A DNA stretch of 39,442 nt from a virus, in the IMG/VR virus record IMGVR_UViG_2166559002_000003, positions 1 through 39,442 of that record, one strand, 5' to 3'. The notes under the pieces are model-generated. The model was given only the letters and a program-made list of their open reading frames with translations, was not told the origin of the DNA and ran no database searches. Positions 1-8,161 of this stretch are shown piece by piece. Each line of letters opens with the position of its first letter. Within the stretch, counting starts at the first letter, position 1. Made by a program: the position numbers and the translations under genes.

Positions 1-23
1 CAGGGGGTGAAGGGGGGGGGCGA

Positions 24-506
24 TCAGCCCGTGAAGACGTTGTTGCCGGTGGCGTGGTCCACCTCGACCGCCGGGCCGCCTCCGGGCTCCAGCCAGGCCG
101 ACATCGCGCCGGCGGTGAAGTCGTTGGTGTCGGCCACCAGCCTGAAGCCCACGTAGGGCAGCCAGGCGGGGTTGTTGCCGGGCGGCAGGGTGAGCGGCAG
201 CCGGTAGTTGACGGTGAGCGACGCCTTGGCGATGGCGCCCGAGCGCCAGTGGATGTTCGGGTTGGTGAGCAGCTCAGCGGCCGAACTCACGAACTGGAAC
301 TCCAGATTCGCCGCGCCCGCGGCCGCGAGGAACGCCGTGGTCACCAGCACCACGCCCGAGCACTGGCCTCCTGTGCCCAGCTGGATGCCCGCGTTGCCGC
401 TGGCCAGCTCCTGCACCTTGTAGGAGGGCGTGACGAGCGGCGTGGCGGTCGTGACCAGGTACTGCGTCGCCTCGGTGAACATGACCTGTTGGTCGAGGAT
501 GCCCAT
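24..506 (-). CDS. Capsid cement (decoration) protein, Bbp16/epsilon15 gp10-like
   Basis: This 160-residue protein directly follows the major capsid gene and has no predicted membrane or signal segment. It opens with MGILDQQVMFTEATQ and continues as a beta-rich, Gly/Ala-rich sequence (GNAGIQLGTGGQCSGVVLV near residues 38-56). That resembles Bbp16-type cement proteins of BPP-1/epsilon15-like podoviruses, in which an N-terminal 'D.Q' segment precedes a jelly-roll-like body. Such proteins bind the outer capsid surface and stabilise it. The ATG at 504-506 is preceded by AAGGA at a 7-base spacing. The position, 55 bases after the capsid gene, supports the role. The family call rests on pattern memory and synteny, not on an alignment. 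Confidence 0.68.
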   Translation of the reverse strand: MGILDQQVMFTEATQYLVTTATPLVTPSYKVQELASGNAGIQLGTGGQCSGVVLVTTAFLAAAGAANLEFQFVSSAAELLTNPNIHWRSGAIAKASLTVNYRLPLTLPPGNNPAWLPYVGFRLVADTNDFTAGAMSAWLEPGGGPAVEVDHATGNNVFTG

Positions 507-561
507 GTCGTGGTCCTTGCGTGGGGACGGTGGTTCGGGGGAAGGGGTCTGGGCCGGTGGC

Positions 562-1575
562 TCAGGCCAGCTGGGCCTCGGCGTAGCCGAGCTGATCGGT
601 GCTCTTCACCTGCATACCGCGGAAGGTCTGGACCGCCATCCCGTCGATGTACTTGGTCTCGATCACGTTGGCGTTCGCGTGGGCGAGCGCCTGCCGGTCG
701 AGCGCCGCCAACATCGACGGAGCCATGTACCAGCAGTACTTCAGCGAGGACCCGTAGGGGTTGCGGACCCGGTGGGTCGCTTCGACCATGAGCTGCAGGA
801 TGCTGGTGGCGTAGGCGTCGATCGCCTGCGTGCCGCCCGCCACCACGTCACGAGCGGCGATGGTGTCGATGTTGCCGACGCGGCAGATGGCCCGGGGGTC
901 CTTGATGGTGATCCCCAGGTGCCAGAAGATCGTCTCGACGTACGCGAAGTACGCCGCGGCCCCCGCGCCCGTGGTGTCGGCGATGCGCTGCAGCTGCCGG
1001 TCGATCCTCTGCAGCCCTGCCATCGAGCCGCGGGGGTAGATGCCCATCAGGCCGTTGGGGCCGTGCCCCACCAGCAGGATGCTGCTCAGGTTCGTGGTGC
1101 CGCCCGCGGACAGCACCTGCTTGCCCAGCGCGTCGTAGCGCGGGAGGATGCCCGTGAACTCGTCGGGCGCGTCGAGCGCGTTGCCGTTCCAGCCGTAGTT
1201 TTCGGCCGACTGACCGCAGCTCTCCAGGAAGGCGTCGCCCTCCTGCTGCCGGTACTGCGTCTTCTCCTCGATCGCCTTGAGCACCAGCTCGTCGATCTCG
1301 GAGTGCCCCTCCAGCGCCATCATCACGTCCACGATGTCACCGGTGGTCGCCTTGCTGGGCGCCACGCCCTTGTTGGCGCGGCGCTTGCGGATGATCGGCA
1401 GGCCGGTCCGTCGCTTCGTCACCTCGGCCAGGGGGGCGTTGCCCTCCTTCATGAGCAGGTCGCCCACCAGGGGGTAGTCCTGGCTGAGCACCTCGATGGG
1501 CTTGACGAGCTTGCCCGAGGGGTCCAACGCTCGCACCAGGTCGAGCAGTCCGTAGACGTTTCCGGTCGCGGTCAT
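562..1575 (-). CDS. Major capsid protein, Gp7 (epsilon15/BPP-1) family
   Basis: This 337-residue protein forms the icosahedral shell. The length, the N-terminus (MTATGNVYGLLDLVRALDP), the charged helix E-loop region around residues 60-110 and the GIYPRGSMAGLQ segment near residue 180 match the Gp7-type HK97-fold capsid proteins of epsilon15-like podoviruses. It lies between a low-complexity scaffold-like gene and a cement-like gene, the usual order in these phages. The start is the ATG at 1573-1575 with GAGGA upstream. No cleavage site or delta domain is evident, consistent with a separate scaffold gene. Confidence 0.85.
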   Translation of the reverse strand: MTATGNVYGLLDLVRALDPSGKLVKPIEVLSQDYPLVGDLLMKEGNAPLAEVTKRRTGLPIIRKRRANKGVAPSKATTGDIVDVMMALEGHSEIDELVLKAIEEKTQYRQQEGDAFLESCGQSAENYGWNGNALDAPDEFTGILPRYDALGKQVLSAGGTTNLSSILLVGHGPNGLMGIYPRGSMAGLQRIDRQLQRIADTTGAGAAAYFAYVETIFWHLGITIKDPRAICRVGNIDTIAARDVVAGGTQAIDAYATSILQLMVEATHRVRNPYGSSLKYCWYMAPSMLAALDRQALAHANANVIETKYIDGMAVQTFRGMQVKSTDQLGYAEAQLA

Positions 1576-1599
1576 GGCGGGGTGTCCTCAGTCCGTGGG

Positions 1600-2298
1600 T
1601 CAGTCGGGATACGGGGTGCCTGGGTAGCTCTGCTCCCAGGCTTCACGGTCGTTGCCGGGCACGGCCGGCGCCGGAGCTCCGGGCATGGCGTCGGTGCTTT
1701 CGAGCAGCCCCAGCCCGATGGCGCGGAAGCCGCGCAGGTATCTAGGGTCGGAGAACTTCCCGCTGGCTGCCAGCTCCTCGGCCACCTCCGGCGGGAAGTA
1801 CTTGGTCAGCGCTGCCTTCGCGGCCCTGACCGTGCGCACCAGGTTCTCGGGCGTGCCACCGAGATCGGGGTCGGTGCGCACCGCCTTCTCCCAGCTTGTC
1901 ACTTGCTGGCTGCGCAGCTCCGTCGCCTGGGCTGCCATGGACGCCTCACGCGCCAGCACGGCCTGGGCCGCATCCAGCGGCAGCTTGGCCTCGGCCGCGA
2001 AGGAGCGCACGTCCGCCAGGTCCTCCGCGCTCAGCGGGCTGCCCTCGGGCAGCGCCAGCGCCGCGTAGCCGCCGGGGTCGCCCTCGGGGCTCGCCTCGCC
2101 GCTCGCACCCCCCACCAAACCGTCCAGCCCGAACAGCCCACCCTCGCCTCCGTCACCATTCTGGCTGGGAGTGGGAGTCGATCCCGGAGGCGGCGCGGCC
2201 GCCGTTGTGGGGGTCGGTGCGATCGTGGTGGCCGCAGGATCACCCGGCGCGGTGGCCGGAGCGGCGCTCGGAGTACTCGCAGGTGCGGCGGTCGTCAT
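1600..2298 (-). CDS. Probable head scaffolding protein
   Basis: This 232-residue protein is encoded directly before the major capsid protein. Its first 55 or so residues are almost only Ala, Thr, Pro and Ser. An acidic Gly/Glu stretch follows, then a long predicted helical region (residues about 85-175, with ADVRSFAAEAKLPLDAAQAVL and TELRSQQVTSWEKAVR). A disordered N-terminus, a helical C-terminal half and this position are typical of podovirus scaffolds, which organise procapsid assembly and then leave the head. The phrases 'FSDPRYLRGFRAIGLGLLES' and 'KALTKYFPPEVAEEL' recur in scaffold-type proteins of this phage group. The Shine-Dalgarno is weak (GGGATGGGGG). The function is inferred mainly from position and composition. 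Confidence 0.65.
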   Translation of the reverse strand: MTTAAPASTPSAAPATAPGDPAATTIAPTPTTAAAPPPGSTPTPSQNGDGGEGGLFGLDGLVGGASGEASPEGDPGGYAALALPEGSPLSAEDLADVRSFAAEAKLPLDAAQAVLAREASMAAQATELRSQQVTSWEKAVRTDPDLGGTPENLVRTVRAAKAALTKYFPPEVAEELAASGKFSDPRYLRGFRAIGLGLLESTDAMPGAPAPAVPGNDREAWEQSYPGTPYPD

Positions 2299-2336
2299 GC
2301 CCCCATCCCGCCAGGACTATGGGGCCGATCAACCCT

Positions 2337-2576
2337 TCATTGAGTCCTCGGCCGACGACGACGTGGCGGGCGCACCTTGGCTTCCTCCAGCTCGATCATC
2401 GTCAGCACCGCCAGCCGCGTGAAATGCGCCGCTGTGATGAACCCCATGCGAACCGCCACCGTCACGAACCGACGGTGTTCGCTCGCCGACAGGTTGCCCG
2501 TCACCCGCTTGCTCAGCGGCTCCTCGGTGGGGTACGGCACGCCACGGAACGAGGGCACGCGCGTTACGTCAGGCAT
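2337..2576 (-). CDS. Conserved hypothetical protein, 79 aa
   Basis: A short basic protein of unrecognised family, encoded between the portal-proximal gene and the scaffold. Residues 25-65 look helical (SASEHRRFVTVAVRMGFITA) and the C-terminus is very basic (RPPRRRRP), so nucleic-acid contact is possible. The ATG at 2574-2576 lies just inside the 3' end of the preceding gene (8-base overlap), which suggests translational coupling. It could be a minor head component. No catalytic motif is visible. Confidence 0.55.
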   Translation of the reverse strand: MPDVTRVPSFRGVPYPTEEPLSKRVTGNLSASEHRRFVTVAVRMGFITAAHFTRLAVLTMIELEEAKVRPPRRRRPRTQ

Positions 2577-2919
2577 TGAGGCCCTCCATCAAGACGGGCA
2601 CCGCAGCCACCTCCACCGCCATGCGGGGCAGCGCTGCCTCGTCCAGGTCCTTGATGCGTTGTCTCAGCTCCAGGGCGGCCTCGCGGCGGCCGATCGCGCG
2701 CTGGCCAAGCTCCCCTTCGGGCGTCGCCCCGTACAGCCGGCCCACGTCGTCCACGAGCCAGCCGAGCACCCGCAGCCCCTCGACCGTAGCCAGCACCGCC
2801 TGCAGGTCGCGTCGTAGTCGCGCTTCGCGCGCCACCGCCACCTGCGTGTCGAAGCTCGGCGGGTCGGGGTTGCCACGGCGGGCACGGGCCATCGGCCCTC
2901 CAGGGGTCCGATCGATCAC
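2569..2919 (-). CDS. Conserved hypothetical protein, 116 aa, helical
   Basis: A mostly helical protein encoded immediately after the portal. A GTG at 2917-2919 overlaps the portal stop (GTGA). An internal ATG at 2890-2892 has a better ribosome binding site (GGAGGG) and would give 107 residues. Residues 25-110 are rich in Arg, Glu, Leu and Ala (LRRDLQAVLATVEGLRVLGW; ALELRQRIKDLDEAALP) and may form a coiled coil. Small helical genes between portal and scaffold in BPP-1-like phages are usually of unknown function. A virion or assembly role is inferred from position only. Confidence 0.6.
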   Translation of the reverse strand: MIDRTPGGPMARARRGNPDPPSFDTQVAVAREARLRRDLQAVLATVEGLRVLGWLVDDVGRLYGATPEGELGQRAIGRREAALELRQRIKDLDEAALPRMAVEVAAVPVLMEGLNA

Positions 2920-4814
2920 TGATCAGCTCCTGCGCTCACCAGCTGGTCGAGCACGCTCTCTCCGCCGACCTGGGCCTGGGACAAATCCTTCACCGCCTTC
3001 GCCCGGCCCGGAGCCTGCTCCGCCGCCTGGGCCGCTGCCGCCGCCTGCGCCTCACGCTGCCGCAGCATCGCCAGCTCATCCTCGGTGGGCTGCAGCCGGC
3101 GCGGCACGCCGCTGATGGATGCGTGCTCAGCCACCAGGGCGTCCACCTTGGCCGCCAGCGTGGCCTGAGCCTCGGGCACGATCTGCGCCAGCCCCGCCAC
3201 GAATCCGACGTGACGCTCGATTGGCTCCAGCCCGGCCAGGCGCAAGCTCTGCGCGATCTCCGACGTGTACTGGACCTTCAGCTCAGACCCCTGGAGCGCC
3301 TCGGGGGGCCGTGATAGCCGCGGCGAGTCCTGGCCGCGAGCCCAATACGGACCCGCCTCGCGCATCAGCTGCGCCACAGTGCGCTGCACCAGCGGGTCAA
3401 TCACCTCGTCGTAGAACGTCTGCATGGTCGGACCAATCAGGGCGTTCCTCTCGCCCAGCTTGGCTCGCACAGCCTGCGCCGTCTCCGGCTGCGCGCGGTC
3501 GTAGTCAATGATCGCGCGGAACAGGTCCACGTAGTAGAACGCCTCGATCTCCTTGGCGTACTCCTTCATGTGCTCGGACAACAGCTGGATCGGCGTGTTG
3601 ACCTGGTACAGCGGCCGCACGCCGCCCTTCGGACCTGTCATCGAGTCGTCGTAGGTCACGGCGCGCGGCAGCCCGCTCACCGCCTTGTTCTTCATGTTGT
3701 CGCCGGCCAGCAGCGGCGGGTCGGTCATCTTCTCCACCGCCGTAAGGTACATCTCCTCCATCGCCTGCAAGCTTCCGTTCACACCGAGCGAGTCGATCCC
3801 AGGACTACTCATCCCATAGGTGTCATCGTGGCTCCTCCCCCAGCGTGCCGCGAAGACCGGGAACTCATGGAATCCGCCGATCATCAACACACCGTGGCCT
3901 ACCACCGGGATCGAAGGGGGTGGCCCAGCGCTCCCCGCAGGCAGGTGCTTCTTGCCCTCGGCGAAGCCACCCTCCCAATACACTTCCCGCCAGGCCCAGG
4001 GTGCCTCGTGCGGCCCGCTCTGCCACTTGGGCCAGGTCCCGGCCGATGCAATGAGATGCCGTACGTTCAGCTTCTGGTCATACCGTCCGTTGCTGTAATG
4101 GTCGCGTACGGTCTGTGTCACCGTAGCGATGCCGAAGCGCTCCACCACCTGAGCCACAGTGGAAGGGAACTGACGGGCGAACTGGTTGACTCGCCCGCGG
4201 AAGTCATTCCCCAACCGAAACGATCCCACCGGGAACGTCTGGTAGTGAGCCAGCTTCTCGTCATCGTCCCAGGCCGCAAGCAGTCCCGTGGCGAAGTCCA
4301 GAGAGTCCGCCAGCATCATCCCGAGCTGCGCGTACAGGTTGTTCTGCTCGTAGCTGGTCAGCACAGCCCCGCTGAGCTCCTCCAGCCACTCCACCGACTC
4401 GTCATCAGGATTCACCAGGTCGGTGCGCAGCGCCACCCACGGCCTGGCCGGCGACGCCAGGCCGTTGAGCAGGCCGGCCCTGGCCGTGCGACTCGCCAGG
4501 GTGGCCACGGCCCGCAGGATATTGTTGTTCCGTCTGCTCACACCGCCCGAGGTCGCGTACTTCGTGAACCGCGGTCGGGTGGGCCTGATCAGGCTCGCCA
4601 GGTCCTGCCAGAGCGGCTCCATCTCGTGATAGTCGGCGTCGAGCAGGCTGAAGCGCCGATCCAGGTCGGTGCGCATGGCCTTGGCGTCGGCTTCGTTCGC
4701 CACGCCACCCCGCGCCGCGGCAGCACCCGTGGTCATGTTGATACCACCGCCGCCACCGCCACCACCGCCTGGGGGTGGGCCTTGGCTCCCGGCCTCGCCG
4801 CCGGTGCCTGGCAT
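2916..4814 (-). CDS. Portal protein (head-to-tail connecting family, T7 gp8/epsilon15 type)
   Basis: This 632-residue protein forms the dodecameric ring at the capsid vertex through which DNA enters and leaves. After a Gly-rich N-terminus (a run of nine Gly at about 17-25) it shows DLDRRFSLLDADYHEMEPLW and RTARAGLLNGLASPARPW. These are hallmarks of the podoviral head-tail connector family: an N-terminal helix, an 'R...N' patch, then 'G.. .P.RPWF.L'. The length fits the family. The C-terminal 70 residues are helical and Gln/Ala-rich (REAQAAAAAQAAEQAP). The ATG at 4812-4814 overlaps the preceding stop (ATGA). An internal ATG at residue 27 would remove the poly-Gly tract and is a possible alternative start. 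Confidence 0.9.
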   Translation of the reverse strand: MPGTGGEAGSQGPPPGGGGGGGGGINMTTGAAAARGGVANEADAKAMRTDLDRRFSLLDADYHEMEPLWQDLASLIRPTRPRFTKYATSGGVSRRNNNILRAVATLASRTARAGLLNGLASPARPWVALRTDLVNPDDESVEWLEELSGAVLTSYEQNNLYAQLGMMLADSLDFATGLLAAWDDDEKLAHYQTFPVGSFRLGNDFRGRVNQFARQFPSTVAQVVERFGIATVTQTVRDHYSNGRYDQKLNVRHLIASAGTWPKWQSGPHEAPWAWREVYWEGGFAEGKKHLPAGSAGPPPSIPVVGHGVLMIGGFHEFPVFAARWGRSHDDTYGMSSPGIDSLGVNGSLQAMEEMYLTAVEKMTDPPLLAGDNMKNKAVSGLPRAVTYDDSMTGPKGGVRPLYQVNTPIQLLSEHMKEYAKEIEAFYYVDLFRAIIDYDRAQPETAQAVRAKLGERNALIGPTMQTFYDEVIDPLVQRTVAQLMREAGPYWARGQDSPRLSRPPEALQGSELKVQYTSEIAQSLRLAGLEPIERHVGFVAGLAQIVPEAQATLAAKVDALVAEHASISGVPRRLQPTEDELAMLRQREAQAAAAAQAAEQAPGRAKAVKDLSQAQVGGESVLDQLVSAGADQ

Positions 4815-5089
4815 CAGAAGCCGATCCCGCCCGGGGGCACAGCGACCGGGGGCAGCCCCATCGAAGCAGCACCCGTCCGCGTGTCGCCCAGGCCGAACGC
4901 GCCGATACGCCGGTTGCGGATCTCCTCGGCGCGCGCCAGGGCGAGCCGGCGATCACGGCTCGGGTCCAACTGCGGACCCAGCTTCTTGCTCTTCTTGGCC
5001 AGCCGGCGCACGAACCGCTTCGGCAGCCAATCCAACCCGAACAGGGTCAGAGGATCAGCGTTGAAGCCAAGGGAACCTGATTCGTTCAC
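4814..5089 (-). CDS. Conserved hypothetical protein, 91 aa, between TerL and portal
   Basis: A small basic protein with GTG start (5087-5089) preceded by a purine-rich GGGATGGAG. A central basic segment (LPKRFVRRLAKKSKKLG) is followed by an Arg/Ala helix (ALARAEEIRNRRIGAFG). Its stop overlaps the portal start. Small proteins of this type are common between terminase and portal in podoviruses, but I do not recognise a function. The strong positive charge would allow contact with DNA or with the acidic portal. Confidence 0.6.
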   Translation of the reverse strand: MNESGSLGFNADPLTLFGLDWLPKRFVRRLAKKSKKLGPQLDPSRDRRLALARAEEIRNRRIGAFGLGDTRTGAASMGLPPVAVPPGGIGF

Positions 5090-5126
5090 CGCTCCATCCC
5101 ACCAGTACTCTGCAGCAGATCAAGCT

Positions 5127-6629
5127 TCATCGGCTGCTGTGTCTCCGGCGCTGGTAGTCGATTCCGGCCGCGCGGGCGGCCGGCGCCCATAGCGCTGCCG
5201 CCGGCGGGAGCCCTGGCCCGAAGCCAGGAACAGCCACCCCCGGCGGTGCCACCTCCGTAACGAACGTGTGGCCCAGGGCCGATCCGAAGTCCAACGATCG
5301 GCCCGCCCGCTGCCGGATTCGCTCGCTGTTCTCCAGCACCAGCTGGTCCTGGACGTAGCTGTACTGAGGGATCACCAGGTCAGAGGCCAGCCGGTCGCAC
5401 CCAGCGGGGATCGCCAGCCGGCGTTCCTTCACGGCTTCGGCCATGCGCCACCACATGCCGGTGCGCTTGTCTTTCATGCGTGCATCGGTGTCTCTCTCGC
5501 TGCACAGCACCTCAACAGGGTCGAAATTGAGCACCCTCAGCTGATCCACCCACGACCCCCCGTACCCCCCCGTGCCGTCCACGAAGGCCGCATGAGCGCC
5601 CCGCTCACCCCAAACCTTGGCCGTCACCGCCGCGCCCCGCACCCCATCGACCTGGCTCAGGACCGTGGGCTCCCAGACCATCGAGTGCTGGCGGGGGAAG
5701 ATGACTGACTTGTCCAGACCGAACCTGGCCACGTCGATGCCCAGGATCATCGCCGCCCACTCGTACTCACTCGGTTGCGGCGCCAGCTGCTGCGCCTCCA
5801 TTACCTGGTCCTCGGTCAGCAGGGTATTGATGGCCGACACCGGGTAGCGACCCAGGATGTAGACCCGCACCCAGGGATCATCCCGGCCCAGGTCCGCCTC
5901 GGCGATCTTCTCCCGCGCGTACTCGATCGGGACGCGCGGACTGCGGCGCGGGTCGTCCGGGTCGGATGTGATCTCGATCACCTTCCGATTGCCCGGCTTG
6001 CGCTGTGCCCAATGGTAGAGCAGCCCCTCCCTGCTGTCGGGGTTGCCGGACACGGCAATCACACCATCCACGCAGTCCGTCATGCCCTGCTCGCAGCGCT
6101 GGCCCACCTGTCGCGCCACCGTGCCCACCTCGTCCCCGAAATAGCTGGTCCACTTGCCGTGGAAGCCGCTGAACGCCTTGGCCTGCATCTCGGGATTGGC
6201 GCTCTTGGGCCAGCTGAGGAAGCGCATTTCCCGCCCGCCGGACCCGTCCGCTGGCTTGATGCCGTCCTGCGTCTGTCGCGTGAGCCGTGTGAGCAGGGTC
6301 GAGCGCGCGATCCACTTTCTCAGCTCGGCTTCCATGCCGATCTGCAGCTGGTCCCGGGTGCAGGAGAACACCAGCTGGCGCGACGGCTCCTCAGGAGTGC
6401 CCCAGCACAGCCAGCGGCGCAGCGCCTCCAGCGCCATCCACGCGGTCTTGCCGGTCCCCCCGCTCGCCTGCTGGACGATCCGCTTCTGCCCACGGCCAGC
6501 GACGTACTCGTTGGCCGCTTCCTGGCTCGGGTCCGGTTCGAACCCCGGCCACACCTCCCGCTGGAAGGCGTCGGGCGAACCCCTCCACCGCAGCAGCGCA
6601 GACCCCGCGATCTGATCGGCCAGGCTCAC
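5127..6629 (-). CDS. Large terminase subunit (packaging ATPase/nuclease)
   Basis: About 500 residues from a GTG at 6627-6629 (VSLADQIAGSALLRW). The frame stays open upstream to 6881, but those residues are Arg/Trp-rich shadow of the preceding small gene. The ATPase half shows a Walker-A-type P-loop (QQASGGTGKTAW, about residue 50), an acidic Walker-B region (SYFGDEVGTV) and the coupling motif (SGNPDSREGLLYHW). The nuclease half shows an RNase-H-like first strand (MILGIDVARFGLDKSV) and a second acidic strand (HAAFVDGTGGYGGSWVDQL). It cuts and translocates concatemeric DNA into the prohead through the portal. It follows small terminase and a 66-residue gene. The start codon has only a weak purine stretch upstream. 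Confidence 0.9.
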   Translation of the reverse strand: MSLADQIAGSALLRWRGSPDAFQREVWPGFEPDPSQEAANEYVAGRGQKRIVQQASGGTGKTAWMALEALRRWLCWGTPEEPSRQLVFSCTRDQLQIGMEAELRKWIARSTLLTRLTRQTQDGIKPADGSGGREMRFLSWPKSANPEMQAKAFSGFHGKWTSYFGDEVGTVARQVGQRCEQGMTDCVDGVIAVSGNPDSREGLLYHWAQRKPGNRKVIEITSDPDDPRRSPRVPIEYAREKIAEADLGRDDPWVRVYILGRYPVSAINTLLTEDQVMEAQQLAPQPSEYEWAAMILGIDVARFGLDKSVIFPRQHSMVWEPTVLSQVDGVRGAAVTAKVWGERGAHAAFVDGTGGYGGSWVDQLRVLNFDPVEVLCSERDTDARMKDKRTGMWWRMAEAVKERRLAIPAGCDRLASDLVIPQYSYVQDQLVLENSERIRQRAGRSLDFGSALGHTFVTEVAPPGVAVPGFGPGLPPAAALWAPAARAAGIDYQRRRHSSR

Positions 6630-6642
6630 CGCTGGGCTCTGC

Positions 6643-6843
6643 CTATGCGTCGCCGCCCTGCTCTGCCTGCCGCCGGCTGTCCTCCAGGATCTGCACCAAC
6701 AGCAACGCCGGCGGCTGGGCCTCGGGGGCCTCCACCGGCATGAGACCGCCCTGGCCGTCCGGCACCACCAGCCCGGGATTGCCCGGCGGGGGCTGCGTGG
6801 GCGAGGGCAGGTGGCCCACGACCCGGTTGTTCGGCTTGTCCAT
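6643..6843 (-). CDS. Small hypothetical protein, 66 aa, between the terminase genes
   Basis: A Pro-rich small protein starting at the ATG at 6841-6843 (MDKPNNRVVGHLPSP), with a strong Shine-Dalgarno (GGAGGGACC) directly before it. The C-terminal third (ALLLVQILEDSRRQAEQ) looks helical. The same frame is open up to a GTG at 6970-6972 that touches the small-terminase stop. That would add 43 residues containing three DTW repeats encoded by the 9-bp tandem repeat. The strong ribosome binding site makes the short form more likely. The function is unknown; it may assist terminase. Confidence 0.55.
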   Translation of the reverse strand: MDKPNNRVVGHLPSPTQPPPGNPGLVVPDGQGGLMPVEAPEAQPPALLLVQILEDSRRQAEQGGDA

Positions 6844-6921
6844 GGTCCCTCCACGGTGGGAGGGCTCCGGGGATGGACCATCCTGGCCTACCGGCCTGGC
6901 GCGATCCACCCCGGCCACGCG

Positions 6922-6964
6922 TCCCAGGTGTCCCCAGGTGTCCCAGGTGTCCCAGGTGTCCCAG
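6922..6964 (-). repeat. 9-bp tandem iterons (TCCCAGGTG / CACCTGGGA) between terS and terL
   Basis: Four consecutive copies of TCCCAGGTG, one expanded to 10 bases by an extra C, are followed by a partial fifth. They lie in the 128 bases between the small-terminase stop and the strong ribosome binding site of the next gene. Read on the minus strand the unit is CACCTGGGA (codons GAC ACC TGG if translated). Iterons in this location are candidates for a packaging (pac) recognition site for small terminase. That role is inference. Confidence 0.7.
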
Positions 6965-6971
6965 CGGGGCA

Positions 6972-7394
6972 CTACCCCCCAGCTGCCGCCGCCTCCACCG
7001 TCTCAGCGATGAGATCGGCCAGCGTCATCTGCCCTTCGTCCCGTTCCACCGGGGCGCGCAGCCGCTTCAGCAGGAAGCGGTTGAACTCCTCATCCGCCTG
7101 CCGCACCAGGTAGAAGATCACAGCCTCGTCGTCGCGCAGCTTCTTGCCTGCCGCCCCTGCCAGGCGACGGCCACGCTCTGCCACCGCGCCGTCGATCAGG
7201 TTCGCCCAGGCACGCTGGCTCCGATTCGGGGTCCCGGGCTCCCGGCCGCCGACCCGCTTGTGCCCAGACAGAAACCGCCCGTCAGCACCACGACTCTCCA
7301 CCACTTTCGTGGGCTTCGTGGCCTTGCGCTTCGTGGTCGGCTTCTTCTTCGCGCTCGTCTTGCGCGTCGCCTTGGGAACTCGCTTCGATGCCAT
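6972..7394 (-). CDS. Probable small terminase subunit
   Basis: 140 residues. The very basic N-terminus (Lys/Thr/Arg-rich to about residue 30) is followed by [20 protein letters not shown]. That is the 'G.F..G.....GR..G..N' segment typical of phage small-terminase-like DNA-binding proteins. Residues 60-130 are helical ([33 protein letters not shown]), suitable for oligomerisation. It is first in the minus-strand packaging and head block and is divergent from the early genes. The ATG at 7392-7394 is the natural start. It would recognise viral DNA and load the large terminase. The assignment rests on motif and position. Confidence 0.75.
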   Translation of the reverse strand: MASKRVPKATRKTSAKKKPTTKRKATKPTKVVESRGADGRFLSGHKRVGGREPGTPNRSQRAWANLIDGAVAERGRRLAGAAGKKLRDDEAVIFYLVRQADEEFNRFLLKRLRAPVERDEGQMTLADLIAETVEAAAAGG

Positions 7395-7774
7395 GGCCTC
7401 ACCATCGCGGTACTGGACCAGTCCTCAAGTTTTGCTTGTACTCTCCACTTGTACTCGGTGGCGCAAATCCTGTATCCCGAGTGCATCGGAGGCCGAACCC
7501 AGCGCCCCGGCTGGGCACCCCGATGGGAACGAGGATGGCACCCCCGAACCCCTATATCTGTAGTGCGAGCGCCACGGCAGCGGCAGCCGTGGTACCCTCG
7601 CCAACGGCGCGCAGGGAGGGTCCTGCGAGGGTTACACGTGGCGAGAACGAGCCGGCCAGCACCAGGCGGGCGGGGGCCACCACCGGGCTGGTACAATACG
7701 GAGCTTTTCCACCCGGAGGGGGTGCAACGGAACAGGGCCTCAGCCGTCAGGATCGCGTGCGAATCGCCGATCCG
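7395..7774. other. Divergent control region, left part (no gene seen)
   Basis: 380 bases separate the small-terminase start (minus) from the recombinase remnant (plus). The stretch is less GC-rich near 7420-7470 and around 7550-7565 (CCCCTATATCTGTAGTG), where promoters would be expected. It holds the small palindrome and direct repeats listed separately. Frames crossing it read as Arg/Pro-rich noise. No canonical -35/-10 pair could be assigned with confidence, and no dif-like or tRNA sequence was found. Confidence 0.5.
7412..7456. promoter_or_regulatory. Candidate operator/promoter patch: palindrome plus 9-bp direct repeats
   Basis: ACTGGACCAGT (7412-7422) is a perfect 5-bp palindrome around one base. 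It is followed by CTTGTACTC at 7435-7443 and again at 7448-7456, a 13-base period. TTGTAC could serve as a -35-like element on the plus strand. The patch lies 18-62 bases upstream of the small-terminase start, suitable for controlling the late minus-strand operon. Protein binding is inference. Confidence 0.35.
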
Positions 7775-8161
7775 ATGATCGCGGAGCCGGCCCAGAGCTC
7801 GGCCGCGGCCATCGACGCCTGGCTGCCAGCACGCGGCGCGATCCTGGCCCAGCTCGGCGCTGCGAGCCGGCTGGTCTTCATCAACCGCGCCGGGCGGCAG
7901 TTGCACGCCTCCCACTGGAACGAGCGGCTCAAGCGCTACGCGGCCGCCGCGGGGCTGCCCAGCTGGGTCAGCAGCCACAAGCTGCGCCACTCCTTCGCCA
8001 CCCACATGCTGGAGGGTGGGGCGGACCTGCGGGTGATCCAGGAGCTGCTGGGTCACTCCAGCCTGGCCACCACCCAGCTCTACACCCACGTCTCCAACGA
8101 GCACCGACGCCGCGTCTTCCGCGCCAGCCACCCGCTCTCACACCCGTACACCGGGGTCTAG
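7775..8161 (+). pseudogene. C-terminal remnant of a XerC/XerD-type tyrosine recombinase
   Basis: The 128 residues from ATG 7775 (or 134 from GTG 7757) match only the catalytic C-terminus of Xer recombinases. A bounded strand reads [13 protein letters not shown]. Then come [20 protein letters not shown] (the H..R box), [20 protein letters not shown] (the second His and the Tyr nucleophile) and the Xer-typical tail ending ASHP. The N-terminal core-binding domain, the first catalytic Arg and probably the active-site Lys hairpin are absent. Homology starts about QDRVRIADP, where full-length Xer proteins have their Lys hairpin. Upstream in frame there is only non-protein-like sequence. It could be a captured host xer fragment left by an attachment or recombination event, or a minimal protein that is still expressed. 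Catalysis by itself is unlikely. Confidence 0.75.

Noticed and set aside
3548-4100. Plus-strand frames inside the portal gene with Cys and His residues
   Set aside because: They are complementary to a confidently identified portal protein and have no ribosome binding site or recognisable family.
6630-6881. Upstream extension of the large terminase to give 584 residues
   Set aside because: The extra residues are Arg/Trp/Cys-rich and overlap the 66-aa gene that has its own strong ribosome binding site. Terminase-like sequence begins at the GTG at 6629.
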